DNA from: Tenrec ecaudatus
Taxonomy: Eukaryota > Chordata > Mammalia > Afrosoricida > Tenrecidae
Direction of reading: 5' to 3'
Assembly: GCF_050624435.1 (NCBI RefSeq)
Contig: NC_134546.1
Location: 15,275,001 to 15,339,000 of the forward strand
Length of the DNA: 64,000 nucleotides
The position numbers and the translations under genes are program-made. This document shows positions 1 to 10,125 of the stretch, piece after piece; the stretch's first letter is position 1; each line of letters starts with the position of its first letter. The notes under the pieces are model-generated. The model made no database searches. It had not been told where the DNA came from and saw nothing but the letters and a program-made list of their open reading frames with translations.

Positions 1-302
1 AAAAATCTCTTCATTTGCAGGTGATATGGTGACATGTCCAAAAAATCCAGTAAAAATCAATGGTTAACACTATTATAAACAATTAAGTAATTCAGTCAGC
101 TAGCAGGCTACTCATTTAATGCTCAAAATCAATATTAACGTTCTTTAATACTCTTTCCCAAATGGCTTACCGATTTCACAAACTGCTATTTTATCTTTAA
201 GCAAGCCTGGTCTTCCCTCCCACAGCACCCCACCCCTCGTGTTCTCAGATGTTAATGACCTGGTCTGATAAATGTGCAACTCCTTCTAAGCTCATACCAT
301 AA
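1..302. other. No gene recognised
   Basis: AT-rich non-coding sequence downstream of FBXO48. I see no splice-bounded coding exon or recognisable repeat. Confidence 0.5.
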
Positions 303-362
303 TTTTTTTTTAACAATTTATTGGGGCTGATACAATTCTTTTCACAGTTCATACATATCATA
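303..362 (-). repeat. L1 3' terminal fragment
   Basis: Reverse complement of the end of the L1 3' UTR seen many times in this window: A-rich tail, then the complement of the 'gggctcatacaactcttat' segment, decayed. Only the last 60 bases remain. Confidence 0.55.
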
Positions 363-555
363 CCATAAATTTTATCATTAAGCTTCAAGCTTCACTTTCT
401 GCGGAGACCATCATCATAACTTAGGACTCACTATGCAAGAATCATTTTAATGTAACAATACTAAAAAGATCAAATGGAAGTTTATCCAAAGGACTTGTAA
501 ATACAATACTCAGTAAGAAAAAACAATGCTTCTTCTTGAATGGTTGGTTTTTAAG

Positions 556-735
556 TTTAAAAAAATTTATTAAAAGATCATTGGGGGCTATTACAGGTCT
601 TATAACAATCCATACATCAATTATATCAAGCATATTTGCACATATGTTGCCATCATTACTTTGTAGACATTTACTTTTATTAAGCTCTTGGCGTCACCTC
701 CTTTTTTTTCTCACTCCCTCCTCTATCCCCATGAT
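556..735 (-). repeat. L1 3' UTR fragment
   Basis: The same L1 3' end as at 18928 but more diverged. A-rich tail remnant, the 'caatccatacatcaat' block and the pyrimidine-rich stretch follow in order. Confidence 0.6.
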
Positions 736-1554
736 TTTAAAGCTTTTATTAAATAACATAAAACACCCCCAATTATACTTTATTGGCTAGAATATTTTCA
801 GAAATACCATAACAAGTATTTATGCATTGACATTAACACTGTCTCATTTATCTCATAGTTATACATTTGCATTTCAGTACAATCTTGTCTGTTAACAATA
901 TAGTGCAAATACTTTTCTTTCCCATTCTGGACAAAATGGAAATAAATAACTCTAGAAATAAATTAATGACACTCTATAGAGCACCTGCTGAATGCCAGAT
1001 TCAGAGAAGACAAAATAAATAGCAAATGGCCCTGCCATTAAGAAGTTCAAAATCTAAAGGGGGAGACAGACAAACAGATAGAGAACATTTAATGTCATGA
1101 GACAGCATTGGTCATGGAATGCATCCATTATTACATATATTAAATAAAAATATTGGAATGCATACAGGACTATGGGTGACTTAAGAGGATCCCCAAATTG
1201 AGAAAGGTGGGATTTGCTGGGGCGAGAATGAAGGGTGGGTGAGAGGAATCACATGGCTGCTATGTCAGCAGCATGTGCGATGGGTGTCTGTGATTGTTCA
1301 GACGAACAGCTAGGGAGTGGCTGCAGTCAGTGCTTGAACCCAGTGGGGCATCTCCTGACAGCTCTGCTCCTCTCTCCTTGAGGCATCCTATCGCCTTACT
1401 GGGGATCTGCTTTCTCTGCGTGGCAGGGAACAGTTTCACCATCCAACAGGGAAGGGCTTCTCTCTTCCAGCTATGGGAGAGAGTGACTTGCTTCACGTGC
1501 TTAGCCCCAGGCCAAACACTGTGGCTGGGGGAGGCAAAAACCAAACCAGACAGT
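736..1554. other. No gene recognised
   Basis: Non-coding. The open frames at 1260-1568 on both strands have no recognisable domain and no splice context, and read like chance openings in a GC-richer patch. Confidence 0.45.
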
Positions 1555-1742
1555 TGCCACGTGTCCATCCTGTCTCATGGGGACCTTGTGTGGGAGAGAG
1601 AGAACTGTCCTCCATGGGGTTTTCAGGGCTGCGGCATTGCAGGAGCAGGTCAGCAGGCCTCTCTTCTGAGCTGCCTTTGGGTGGATAGGTTCAGACCACC
1701 AACCTTTGGGTTAGCAGTCAAATGCTTAACCGTTTGTCACAG
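1555..1742 (-). repeat. AfroSINE-type SINE (diverged subfamily)
   Basis: Ends in the antisense SINE head 'ggttagcagtcaaatgcttaaccg' shape, preceded by 'ccaccaacctttggg' and 'gggttttcagggc'. It differs from the commoner subfamily at 27199. Confidence 0.6.
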
Positions 1743-2814
1743 GCAGGGGCTCTGACTTCACGATACAGACAGTAGAAAGTCCCGTGATTGTCAGAGGGTG
1801 AGGGAGGGAGAAGCAAGGTGACATAAGGCAGCAAGGGGAAGAAGCAAGATTAGGGATGCCCCCTTGTGTGGGTGACCTCTGCTAACAGATAGAGGTCACA
1901 GGCAGTAAAGGGAGTTGAAAAAAACAAAGAGAAACCATGTTTGTTAAAAATATATAAAAACACACACATGTACAAAGATATTAGTCAATAAGAAACATTG
2001 TTCTATAGCTTTAGTTTTCTCTATTTAAGATATTACATATCTTAGATAAAAGTTCTAGACACCTTCCTTTCTAGGTACATTTTTTTGGCCAAGAGATTGG
2101 CAGAAGAGAATGCCCTTGAGTCTAGAAGTCTTGTTCTCTGAGCGGCAGGAGTCCCTGGAGAGGAGACCTTCAGGAAGACAAGCTAGCCTACAATCCAGTG
2201 CTTGCGTTCTGAAGACTTGAGTGGCGACCAGAGAGTGAGGAGCCAGGACTGGGAGGAAAAGGCTACAGGGTAGGGAGGCAGTGTCCAGCCTAAAATGAGG
2301 ATGGGTTCTTCATGATGAGAACAGTCGGAGAGAGAGGGCTATTTGGTGAGAGAATGGAAATCGTACTACTAGAAGTATCTGAGCAAGGGCAGGGTGACCC
2401 CTGTGAGTATTCCCATAAAGGTGGACTACCGCATGGCCCTGGAGGCTGCATGACCTGATTTCCAAGACCCCTGCCCACTCTGAGAAGATAGTAAGGCACA
2501 GCCACACATATTTCAGTAGTCATTAAATACTGGCCCCAGAAATGCTTGTTTTTCATATACTGCAAAGCACCCTTCCAGAAGAAAATGCCGTATTAACTAA
2601 AATGTTTCACATACTCTTCAGACTGTGTGGCTGACCATAGATGTGGGTCAACAACCTAGTGCGGTTACTACGATACTACCTGCTGAAATAGAGAGAGAGA
2701 GAGAACAAAGGTGATAGGAAACTTTTCTGGAAAGCTATAAATTTCAACAAAGTCAGATATTAAGGGCTCTCTGCAGTAATATTTTCTCATTGTGTTGTGT
2801 TTGTGTTTGTGTTT
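1743..2814. other. No gene recognised
   Basis: Non-coding, with a short (GA)n run at 2691-2704. Open frames on the minus strand near 2290-2565 show no family features. Confidence 0.45.
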
Positions 2815-2886
2815 AAAGATGTGGAGAAGACAGAGAAGGAGTTGTATGAGCCCCCAATAAAATGATTTAAAAGCAAAAAACAAAAC
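2815..2886 (+). repeat. L1 3' tail
   Basis: Last bases of an L1 3' UTR: 'gttgtatgagcccccaat', then AATAAAATGATT and an A-rich tail. 5' truncated. Confidence 0.6.
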
Positions 2887-2959
2887 CACAGAGGAGCTGA
2901 AAGTTCTTTGTCTTGGCATTTCCAAGCAGTGCACTAGATGGCGCTCTAAGGTTAGATCA

Positions 2960-3530
2960 TTTTACCAAGAAAGTGGCAGTTCTGCTAGGAGTGGAAAACG
3001 AGACATGTTGTGAGATGCCTTCAAGGAGACCAGACTCAAAGAAAGCAAAAGGTCATTTGGAAGATAAGAATAAAGACAAAAATGGATGTTCCAAGAGACT
3101 GTGGAAATTTCTCCTGAAGGTAGTGAATGAAAAGAGTGAGAAGATTTCAAAGGGTGGCTGGAGAAGAGAAGACAAAGTGAAGTATGCTCGAATGGAATGG
3201 CGAAGGCCTAGAGTTAGAAAACCCAAAGAGAAGTCCTAAAGGACCGAAGGAACAATTCAAGTCTTGAGTTGAACTATTGAAGGATTCGATGAGCAAAGGA
3301 ACGAATGATAAGGAAACATCGAAAGGAAATGTAAGGAATACACAGTCACATCAAAAGCAACTGGTCAATATTCAACCATTTCAAGAGGTAGCATCTGATT
3401 AAGACACAGTGGCTGCAACAATGGCCTCAACTTTAGCAATCTTCAGGAGGATGGTGCCAGACCTGGCGGTGTTTCATTCTGGGTCGCTCTGAGTAAGAAG
3501 TGACTCAAGGACACGAATATACCTTCCCAG
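2960..3530 (+). repeat. RTE/BovB LINE copy with internal deletion
   Basis: The left two thirds align by eye with the region just before the reverse transcriptase in the copies at 14826 and 51401 (shared 'aaagtgaa' and 'cctagagtt' blocks, then 'ggtagca'). From about 3400 the sequence jumps to the element's 3' end ('acacagtggctgcaacaatg' to 'gggtcgctctgag'). The whole RT domain is missing. Confidence 0.65.
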
Positions 3531-4024
3531 GTGTTTCCCGTCTCTCACAATGGGAATTGGCATCCTGACCAACACTCGCGTTTTAAGATTAATTGTAAAC
3601 TGGATCACAGGTTTAACCTGTTTTAAAACCGCCCATTTGAGAAGTCATTTGGATCACACGGAACGGGAAAGCTTTTAAGGGATTGAGATATAAATCTGTT
3701 ACTCATTGAAACGTCTTGGTACCAGTTTTACTACTCAATGTTCCCATACACCTAGTTATGCTTCCTACTTAGTGAACCTTGAATTCAGCTTCAAAGGGCC
3801 TTCAGAACTGCTGAATTATCCAGCCAACACCAACCAAATCCTCCTAATTTAAAGTGCCATAATGCACTAGCACAAATATATTAAATAGTACATTTCAAAT
3901 CACTCTCAGTACAGCTTTCTTACAGATTTCTATTACAAAACCAGAAAGTGTTTCCACTAAAGTGCAAAAATTAAAATGATGATTTTAAATTTCCAACTTC
4001 TAAGTTTTCTTTTAAAGGTTGGAT
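3531..4024 (-). other. Probable FBXO48 3' UTR
   Basis: Unique AT-rich sequence directly after the FBXO48 stop. I could not find a clear AATAAA or ATTAAA on the minus strand here, so the end of the transcript is not placed. Confidence 0.4.
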
Positions 4025-4219
4025 TTAGACTCTCAAGTTGACAGGCTGCTTAGAATTTTTCCGTTCCAGTTCTACTTCTAGAATCTCCCCCCATGCCTCT
4101 GCATCCATTGGGCACATGCTTTGCCCTGGTAGGCTATTGGGAGAATCTATGTTGCTATATCGTCCACTTAGCCAGGCACGTTTCACTTGATGCTTGCGGT
4201 AATTCCTCCACAGTGTTGC
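4025..4219 (-). CDS. FBXO48: FBXO48 last coding exon
   Basis: Encodes residues 103-166, from ATLWRNYRKHQ to the TAA at 4027-4025. Eight codons open upstream on the minus strand (to 4243) belong to the intron and should not be used as a start. The last 11 residues, KNSKQPVNLRV, go beyond the usual end of the family. Confidence 0.94.
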   Translation of the reverse strand, partial: ATLWRNYRKHQVKRAWLSGRYSNIDSPNSLPGQSMCPMDAEAWGEILEVELERKNSKQPVNLRV

Positions 4220-7200
4220 CTGAAAGAGGTAAGCCGTCATCATGAAAAAGAATATGGTAAATGGTTAATGAGTTTGTTCAAAACTAGACAAGTTGATTGA
4301 TGGTGCAGAAAAGAGAAATGTATTTACAGTGAAGTACATACACACCCATCCCTCAGTTATCAACATGGCTAGGTTTCAAAATCCAGCTCATTACGCGAAC
4401 ATCAGTGTTATTGAAAATGGAAGCTAACCACAACAGAAGCCAAAATGGCGTTATAGTTTCCGAACTGCTCAATTACCTCATTATATACCTGTCAAACCAT
4501 TGAGAATCCTGGCCAAGCCAAGTGGACATGCAGCCTTAACCGTCATAGCCAGTGAGACTCTCCCTCTGTGCACCTCAGTTTTGGTTAGTTACTGCCAGAT
4601 GTATCCCACTGGTGGGCAAAATAGTTAAGTAGTCGATTTTAAAATTATGGTTGTAAATGCGAAATGTTGGCTAACAAGAGAAGAGTCTAAAGAAACTCAT
4701 TGATACGAAGTTGATTCTGACTCATGGCAACCCTACAGGGCAGGGAAGACCTGTCCCTGTGGATTTCCAAAACTATCACTTTTTCAGGAGTAGAAAGCCA
4801 TGTCTTTTCCAAGGCATAGCTGGTGGTTTTGAACTGTTGACCTTGTGGATAGCAGCCCATTATGTAACCATCATGCCACCTATATTAATAAATGTACATG
4901 CGCGTTCCGGTTCTGGTGTGAACCTCTCCATTGCTGGCTTTCCGTTGTCGCGTTTGGTCCCAAGTAACAGCCAAGGTGCTGCGCAATCTATAAGTTCTGC
5001 GTCAAATTATCCAAAGGACCCTAAGCATGGCTTCACGCAGACAGTTTGGAAATAAAGTTTTGGAGGAACAGAAGATATTTCAGGAGAACAATGGGATGCC
5101 TGTGCATCTACAGGGTGGAGCAGCCGACGCCCTGCTGTATAGCGCCCCCATGGCTCTGACGACCAGACGAACAGCACATGACATGGCTGTGGCTTCATTT
5201 CCCAAGAAGCGGGATTGACTTCAGTTTATCCTTCCAGCAGTTGGTTCTGTTTAACTCAGTGCTCTATGGACCAGTAAATAAATAACAGCTTTTCTTTGGG
5301 GATCAGTATTTATTGACTTGTACTAACTGCCACCAATAAAGAGGCTTTACCATGAAAAAAATGTACATACAGGAGTATGCATATGAGCATATATATGTGT
5401 ATATATGAGGGGTACACCCCCCAAAATTGGGAAAAGGCTCCTCTGCGCAGTGCTTTCTTAGTACGCATTTTCCCCACTAGGCGAGCATCTAGCAACTCAC
5501 TCTGAGTTAGTGCACCCAGAGGCATTGCCTGGGAAGGTTCTCTCTGGTCACAGTGAATTTTTTCATGAAAGCAGTTTTGCTCGAACCTCGTTTTTTTCTG
5601 ATGGCCGATTTAAGAGAACAGCATGCCGCTGTGAAACTTTGTTTCCTGTTTGGGAAAGATGCCCCATGAAACTGTTGTGATGTTGAACACAGCTTACAAG
5701 GATAGCACTACGGAAAAAACTCAAGTGTACGAGTGGTTTTCTTGTTTCAAAAAAGGTGAAATGTCGATTGATGACAAACTGCTTTCTGGACAACTGATGA
5801 AAAGGTTGACAAAATTCATTCACTTGTGCTCGAAGATCATGAAGAGATGGGGAAGGTATCTGACTATCTTGGAGCCTGATCAGTTCAGCGACTTTTAATG
5901 GAAGATTTGGGGGTGAGAAGGATTGTAGTGAAATTTGTGCCTTGGGTTGTGACTGACTATGTTGAGTGGAAACATGCTGTGCTTTGGAAAAACAATTCCT
6001 AAGCGACCCAGGCTTTTCTTTCCCAAGGTCTTTACTGGTGATGAGACATGGTGCTATTCTTAAGACCCTGAAATCAAACAGCAATCAAGCCATTGGAAGA
6101 CACCATCATCACCTCACTCCCCAAATCTCATCAAATGAAATCAAAGATCAAGACGATGCTTTTTTTTTTTTTTAATGTGAGAGGGAGAGTACATTTGGAG
6201 TTTGTTCCACCAGATCAGACTGTTAATCAAGCTTACTGCTTAGAGGTTCTGAAAAGATAGTGTTTCTGTGTGTGACCAAAAAAGGCCTGATTTCTGGCAG
6301 ATGGGGGACTGGTTTTGCCACCATGACAATGCATCTGCTCACACAACCATCTCAGTGCTTCAGTTTTTGCTCATACAGCATGCCTCTCTTGTCCCACGCA
6401 CCTTACTCACCCAACCTCACTCCATGAAACTTCTTTTTGTTTCTGCAAATGGAGAGGGACATGAAAGGGTAGCAATTTGATGGTAAAGAAGAGGTGAAGA
6501 AAAAAATGAGGGGGGTGCTGTCTGTCACCCAAACAGATTAGTTTGAAATACGTTTCCAAGAATGGAATCGCAGATTTGACAAATATATTTAGTGTAATGA
6601 AGAATATTTTGAAGGTGATAAGGTTGTTTTGTAAAAATATTTGAATACATAGCTTTGAAGAAAAAAAATCTGTTTTGGGGGGATACAGCCTCGTATGTGT
6701 GTGTATACACACACAAACACACACATACATAAACATATAAAGTAAGCAACTGGATTTTCTCGGGATTTGGAGGGAGGTGGGTGTGGTAGTTATATAATTT
6801 CATGTCCGCTTGAAAATATATAAAAGTGTAGGGTATTCAACCCGTCAATCATAAGGAGGGTCCTAGGACCCTCCCTCTCTCTACCTTCGCCTTCCTGATA
6901 GCTGACCCCGGTGGTGGCCAGAGGCCTGGAGATGCGTCCACTGCCATTGGATCCACGGAATTTGCACCCACCAGCCGGGTGACATTCCTGCCTTTGACAT
7001 CATTGATTGTGACTGTGTGAGTTGGAAGAGGGACTTATGGACTACTATTGGACTTATGGACTTGAGTTGCACTAGGCTGGGATGTTTTTGCGATATATAA
7101 TTATTTCTCGATTAAAGCTCTTTCTTACACAAATATGAGTGTCACTGGATTTGTTTGGAATTAGAAGAAATTGCCACTTTGCCTCTGGTTAAGAGAGAAA

Positions 7201-7727
7201 AATTCCACTTTGGGATTCAAAGAAAAAAATATTTAAAAGACTAGATGGGGGATAGTGTGTTTGCCAAGAAAACAACAGTAAGTGAATTTCAAATCATTTC
7301 CCAAAGCCAAAACCATCCATGTACGAACCCCGCTTTCCTCCCAAGCACAAGGCAGCAATGGGTCAAGCCTGCCATTCCTAGCAATGCTATTTGTTCTATC
7401 GGCTGCAAAGATCCAACGTACCTTCCAGGAGTAACCATTACGCGTATCGGCATCAATTTCTTTTTGGCACACATCTTTCATAGCCTCACAGTGCTGTTTC
7501 CATACGGAGTCATTTGTTTTCACTATGTTATTCCACCTCTTGCACACCATTGTAGCTGTGCACAGACTCCGGGGGTCTAGCCAACTGAAAATGTGTAACG
7601 TGATTTCTGGAGGCAGGCATTCAACGCCGCTCTTTTGATTCTCCTTTTCCTCCTCCTCAGCAGCCCTGTAGTTCGCATTTGTAACGGAAACTCTCGTGCC
7701 TCTGCGCGCCCTGGAGTTTCGGGGCAT
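4025..7727 (-). CDS. FBXO48: FBXO48, F-box only protein 48 (two coding exons, complete)
   Basis: Predicted substrate adaptor of an SCF (SKP1-CUL1-F-box) ubiquitin ligase; published work on FBXO48 links it to turnover of phosphorylated AMPK alpha. The coding sequence is join(7422..7727, 4025..4219) on the minus strand, 102 + 64 codons and a stop, 166 residues. The F-box lies at about residues 38-80 (LPPEITLHIFSWLD, then CKRWNNIV). The second exon carries the family C-terminus (WLSGRYSN, then MDAEAWGEILEVELER). Both junctions are phase 0, with donor AAG|gtacgt and acceptor ctctttcag|GCA. The human protein is 155 residues and ends at ELER; here 11 more residues follow before TAA. The intron holds a COX7A2 pseudogene and a mariner. 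The gene is head to head with APLF, as in other mammals. No disruption is seen. Confidence 0.95.
4355..4690 (+). repeat. Unassigned interspersed repeat, copy 1
   Basis: Shares an ordered series of blocks with 48925-49310: 'attacctcattatatacctg', 'ccattgagaatcct', 'ccaagccaagtgga', 'tgtaaatgcgaaatg' and 'ctaacaagag'. I do not recognise the family. It lies in the FBXO48 intron. Confidence 0.55.
4697..4882 (-). repeat. AfroSINE
   Basis: Antisense full-length copy: begins with the complement of the SINE tail (gattctgactcatggcaac), passes 'gtggttttgaactg' and ends 'aaccatcatgccacc', the complement of the tRNA-derived head. It is followed within 8 bases by the duplicated target of the COX7A2 pseudogene. 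Confidence 0.8.
4900..5358 (+). pseudogene. COX7A2P: COX7A2 processed pseudogene
   Basis: An intronless copy of the mRNA for cytochrome c oxidase subunit 7A2. The former coding region is 4976-5218 (80 codons against 83 in the parent) and reads ASRRQFGNKV, FQENNGMPVHLQGG, ADALLYS and VAFSFPKK-like AVASFPKKRD. It is dead: the start is GTG, codon 6 is TAA (4991-4993), and three residues are lost near TAHDMAV. Parent 5' and 3' UTR are kept, ending in AATAAA (5335-5340) and an A-run. The flanks carry a 10-base target duplication, AAATGTACAT, at 4890-4899 and 5359-5368, so L1 machinery inserted it. It sits antisense in the FBXO48 intron. Confidence 0.88.
5406..6693 (+). mobile_element. Full-length, inactive mariner transposon
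   Basis: A 1288-base element flanked by TA on both sides (5404-5405, 6694-6695). The terminal inverted repeats share GAGG and CCCCCCAAAA at the same offset. A broken transposase runs on the plus strand: helix-turn-helix part near 5670-5890 (VYEWFSCFKKGE, DDKLLSGQ), then TGDETWCYS with the first catalytic Asp at 6040-6042, then HHDNASAH with the second at 6325-6327. Stops and frameshifts separate these, so no protein is made. Length and order are normal for the Tc1/mariner DD34D group. A 5' fragment of the same family is at 58549. Confidence 0.85.
6696..6728. repeat. (CA/GT)n microsatellite
   Basis: Alternating GT then CA dinucleotides directly beside the right end of the mariner. Confidence 0.7.
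6838..7163 (+). repeat. MaLR-like LTR fragment
   Basis: The right part, 'acacaaatatgagtgtcac' then 'ggatttgttt', corresponds to the 3' end of the LTR family at 49916 and 54447. The left part is diverged. No second LTR or internal region is present. Confidence 0.55.
7422..7727 (-). CDS. FBXO48: FBXO48 first coding exon (F-box)
   Basis: Encodes residues 1-102, from MPRNSRARRG to NGYSWK, including the whole F-box. The ATG at 7727-7725 follows a short 5' leader. A good splice acceptor (cttgtag) ends at 7764 on the minus strand, so the exon probably begins at 7763, with a further non-coding exon upstream in the CpG island. Translation past the donor at 7421 runs into intron sequence. Confidence 0.95.
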
Positions 7728-7763
7728 AGCTTGCCGCTTTAGGAAGCGTTCCGCACGTGTGAC

Positions 7764-8097
7764 CTACAAGGACAAAGTGGAAACATAGTCAGTCCTCCAG
7801 TTCCGAATGCAGACACTACTTTTAATCAGATACGTTTGTGTTCCGATGGCTATTGGTGGTTTGGTGTACAGAATTTCAAATTTTTCACTTGCAGTTTCCC
7901 AATCTAGAAAGAAGGGCCCATCATGCTCCTCCCCTGGGTAGCAGCTGCTCTGTGCAAGAGTTACCCTGGATAACACGGAAAAGATCTTAGCACATGTAAA
8001 CTGAACGTAGCAGATGTTCAACCTGTGTTCCCTTCTTTTAAAAAACTGTTTTAGTAAAAGGAGGTTGGTTTAGGAAAACAGCTATTCCCAGCTCAAA
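7764..8097 (-). other. FBXO48 intron, 5' side
   Basis: Sequence upstream of the FBXO48 coding exon beyond the acceptor at 7764-7765. The open frame at 7764-8021 on the minus strand is intronic and shows no family. Confidence 0.5.
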
Positions 8098-8280
8098 ATT
8101 CACTGCCATCAGATGATGTGGTCTCACGGCGACCGACTGTTATAGGACAGGGTAGACCTGTCTCTGTGTTACTGAGGCTGTAGCTCTCCACTTTTCCTGG
8201 GATTAGAAAGCCCTGCCTTTCTCCAGTGAGGGCACTGGTGGTGGTGAACTCCTGAGCATGACGTGAGTAGCCCAACACAA
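8098..8280 (-). repeat. AfroSINE
   Basis: Antisense copy, from 'tcactgccatcagatgatg' through 'ggacagggtagacctgt' to 'gagtagcccaaca'. The head is partly decayed. Confidence 0.75.
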
Positions 8281-8499
8281 AGTGGGATCAATTTTAAATA
8301 TTTTGACGGGGTTTGATTCAGTCCTATTAAATGCCTGAATAATTGTTGCCGGTGGTGTCTAACTATCAAATCCTTAATTTTATAACTTGTAATTTAATCC
8401 TAAATGATGGCCTTTCCATGGTTTATTTTAAGAATTGTATCGTGTGACTGATACAACATATGACTTCACAGTCAATTGACTGATTGTGCAACGATGTAG

Positions 8500-9122
8500 G
8501 TTTTTGAAAGCAATTAAAATTGTGACCAGAAGTGGACATCCTCTTACAGAAGGGTTGCGGGGTGGAGACGAGCCAGTCAGGGTGCAGTGTAGCAATGATG
8601 AAACATACAACTTTCTTCTGGTTCTTAAATGCTTTCTCCCCCCACACTATCAAGATCCCAATTCTACCTTACAAATCCGGCTAGACCAGAGGATGTACAT
8701 TGGTATAGATAGGATCTGGAAACACAGGGAATCCAGGACAGATGATCCCTTCAGGGCCAGTGGGGAGAGTGGCAATACCCAGAGGGTGGAGGGAAGGTGG
8801 GATAGAAAGGGGGGACTGATTACAAGATTCTACATATAACCCCCTCCCTAGGGGGCAGACAACAGAAAAGTGGGTGAAGGGAGACGTCATTGGACAGTGT
8901 AAGACATGATAAAATAATAATAATTTATAAATTATCTGGGGTTAGTGAGGAAGGGGGGAGAGGGAGGGGGAAAATGAGCTGATATCTAGGGCTCAAGTAG
9001 AAAACAAATGTTTTGAAAATGATGATGGCAACAAATGTACAAAGGTGCTTGACACAATGGATGGATGGATGGATGGTGACAAGAGTTGCACGAGCCTCCA
9101 ATAAAATGATTAAAAATTTTTA
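8500..9122 (+). repeat. L1 3' UTR, sense orientation
   Basis: The last ~620 bases of the L1 3' UTR: 'cagacaacagaaaagtgggt', a G-rich polypurine tract (8946-8972), and AATAAAATGATT with an A/T-rich tail. A (TGGA)n run at 9056-9076 interrupts the tail. It opposes FBXO48 and is upstream of APLF. Confidence 0.8.
9056..9076. repeat. (TGGA)n microsatellite
   Basis: Five tandem ATGG units inside the L1 3' end. Confidence 0.9.
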
Positions 9123-9407
9123 AGTGTGGTTGGGTATACTTTGAACTGTTTTTGTTAATGCAAATCCTATTTACATGCAATCAGTGTGCTCCATTCTGCA
9201 CTTCCTTTTTTATGGTAGGGAGAGCCAATGAGGAGGGACTTATTTCAACTCTACTAAACACAATTTCTCTTCCCAAAGTGCTACTCAGGTACCAATCGGG
9301 GTGTGTCAAGACTCAGTTGCTCCCATTCCTCAGGTTAACTATGACTCCAAGTACTTGGGGTAGTCTCGGAATGTTGATACATCTGTTCAACAGAGAACTT
9401 CCTAGGG

Positions 9408-9863
9408 CAGCAGTTCTCAACCTGAGGGTCTCCACCCCTTGGAGGGGGAGGGGGTCTTCAGATCCGTTCACAGGGGTCTGCTAAGATAATATTTCGGATG
9501 GTCTTAGGAATGGAGACACCGCTCCTCTAGCCCTCTCCAGGCGGGTCCGCCCACATGCAGACACGCCCACCTATGAGTACCTGGTGTATGCTTCAAGACA
9601 AAATTTCATTTCTTTGTCATTAGAAATAAATATTTCACAATATAGAATGACATATTGTTTTTGTGAGTCATCACTATGCCTTAGGCTCAATTTGTAACAA
9701 CGGAAAATACATCCTGCATATCAGATATTTACATTACGATCCATAACGGTTGCAAAATCACAGTGATGAAGTAGCCACGAAAATAATGTTATGGTTTGGG
9801 GGTCACCACATCATGAGGAAGTGTATGAAAGGGTCGCAGCATTAGGAAGGTTGAGAACCACTG
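9408..9863. mobile_element. SPIN-type hAT transposon, non-autonomous
   Basis: A 456-base element with terminal inverted repeats CAGCAGTTCTCAACCT and CAGTGGTTCTCAACCT (14 of 16 equal) and a perfect 8-base target duplication TCCTAGGG (9400-9407, 9864-9871), the size expected of hAT. Inner blocks such as 'catcctgcatatcagat' and 'ggttgagaaccactg' match the SPIN/URR1 family as I know it. No transposase is encoded. Confidence 0.85.
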
Positions 9864-10125
9864 TCCTAGGGGGTTTGATTTAGGGAAGTAAGAAAGCTTA
9901 CCACAAGAGCCAGTAACCACAAGAGCAAAGAGGCGTGGTCCATGTTTCTTTTGTGCAATACATGAAAGCTCTTCCAACGTCACTATGTTCCTGAACACTT
10001 AAATGCTCGCCGCTCTCCTAATTGGGGAATAAAATTCTTCTGGGCAGGAAAGAGTCCTAGTGGCAAACATTTGTGTGTTGCCAACCCCTTCAGTCTGAAA
10101 CATACCTAGTGATCTGCTCTGATAG

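Noticed and set aside
5027-5218. Short intact gene MASRRQFGNKV... as a functional COX7A2-like protein
   Set aside because: The parent start is lost and codon 6 is a stop; it lacks the presequence, has three residues missing, and is a retrocopy with target duplication.
5563-6084. 173-codon minus-strand open frame as a gene
   Set aside because: It is the antisense of the mariner transposase remnant.
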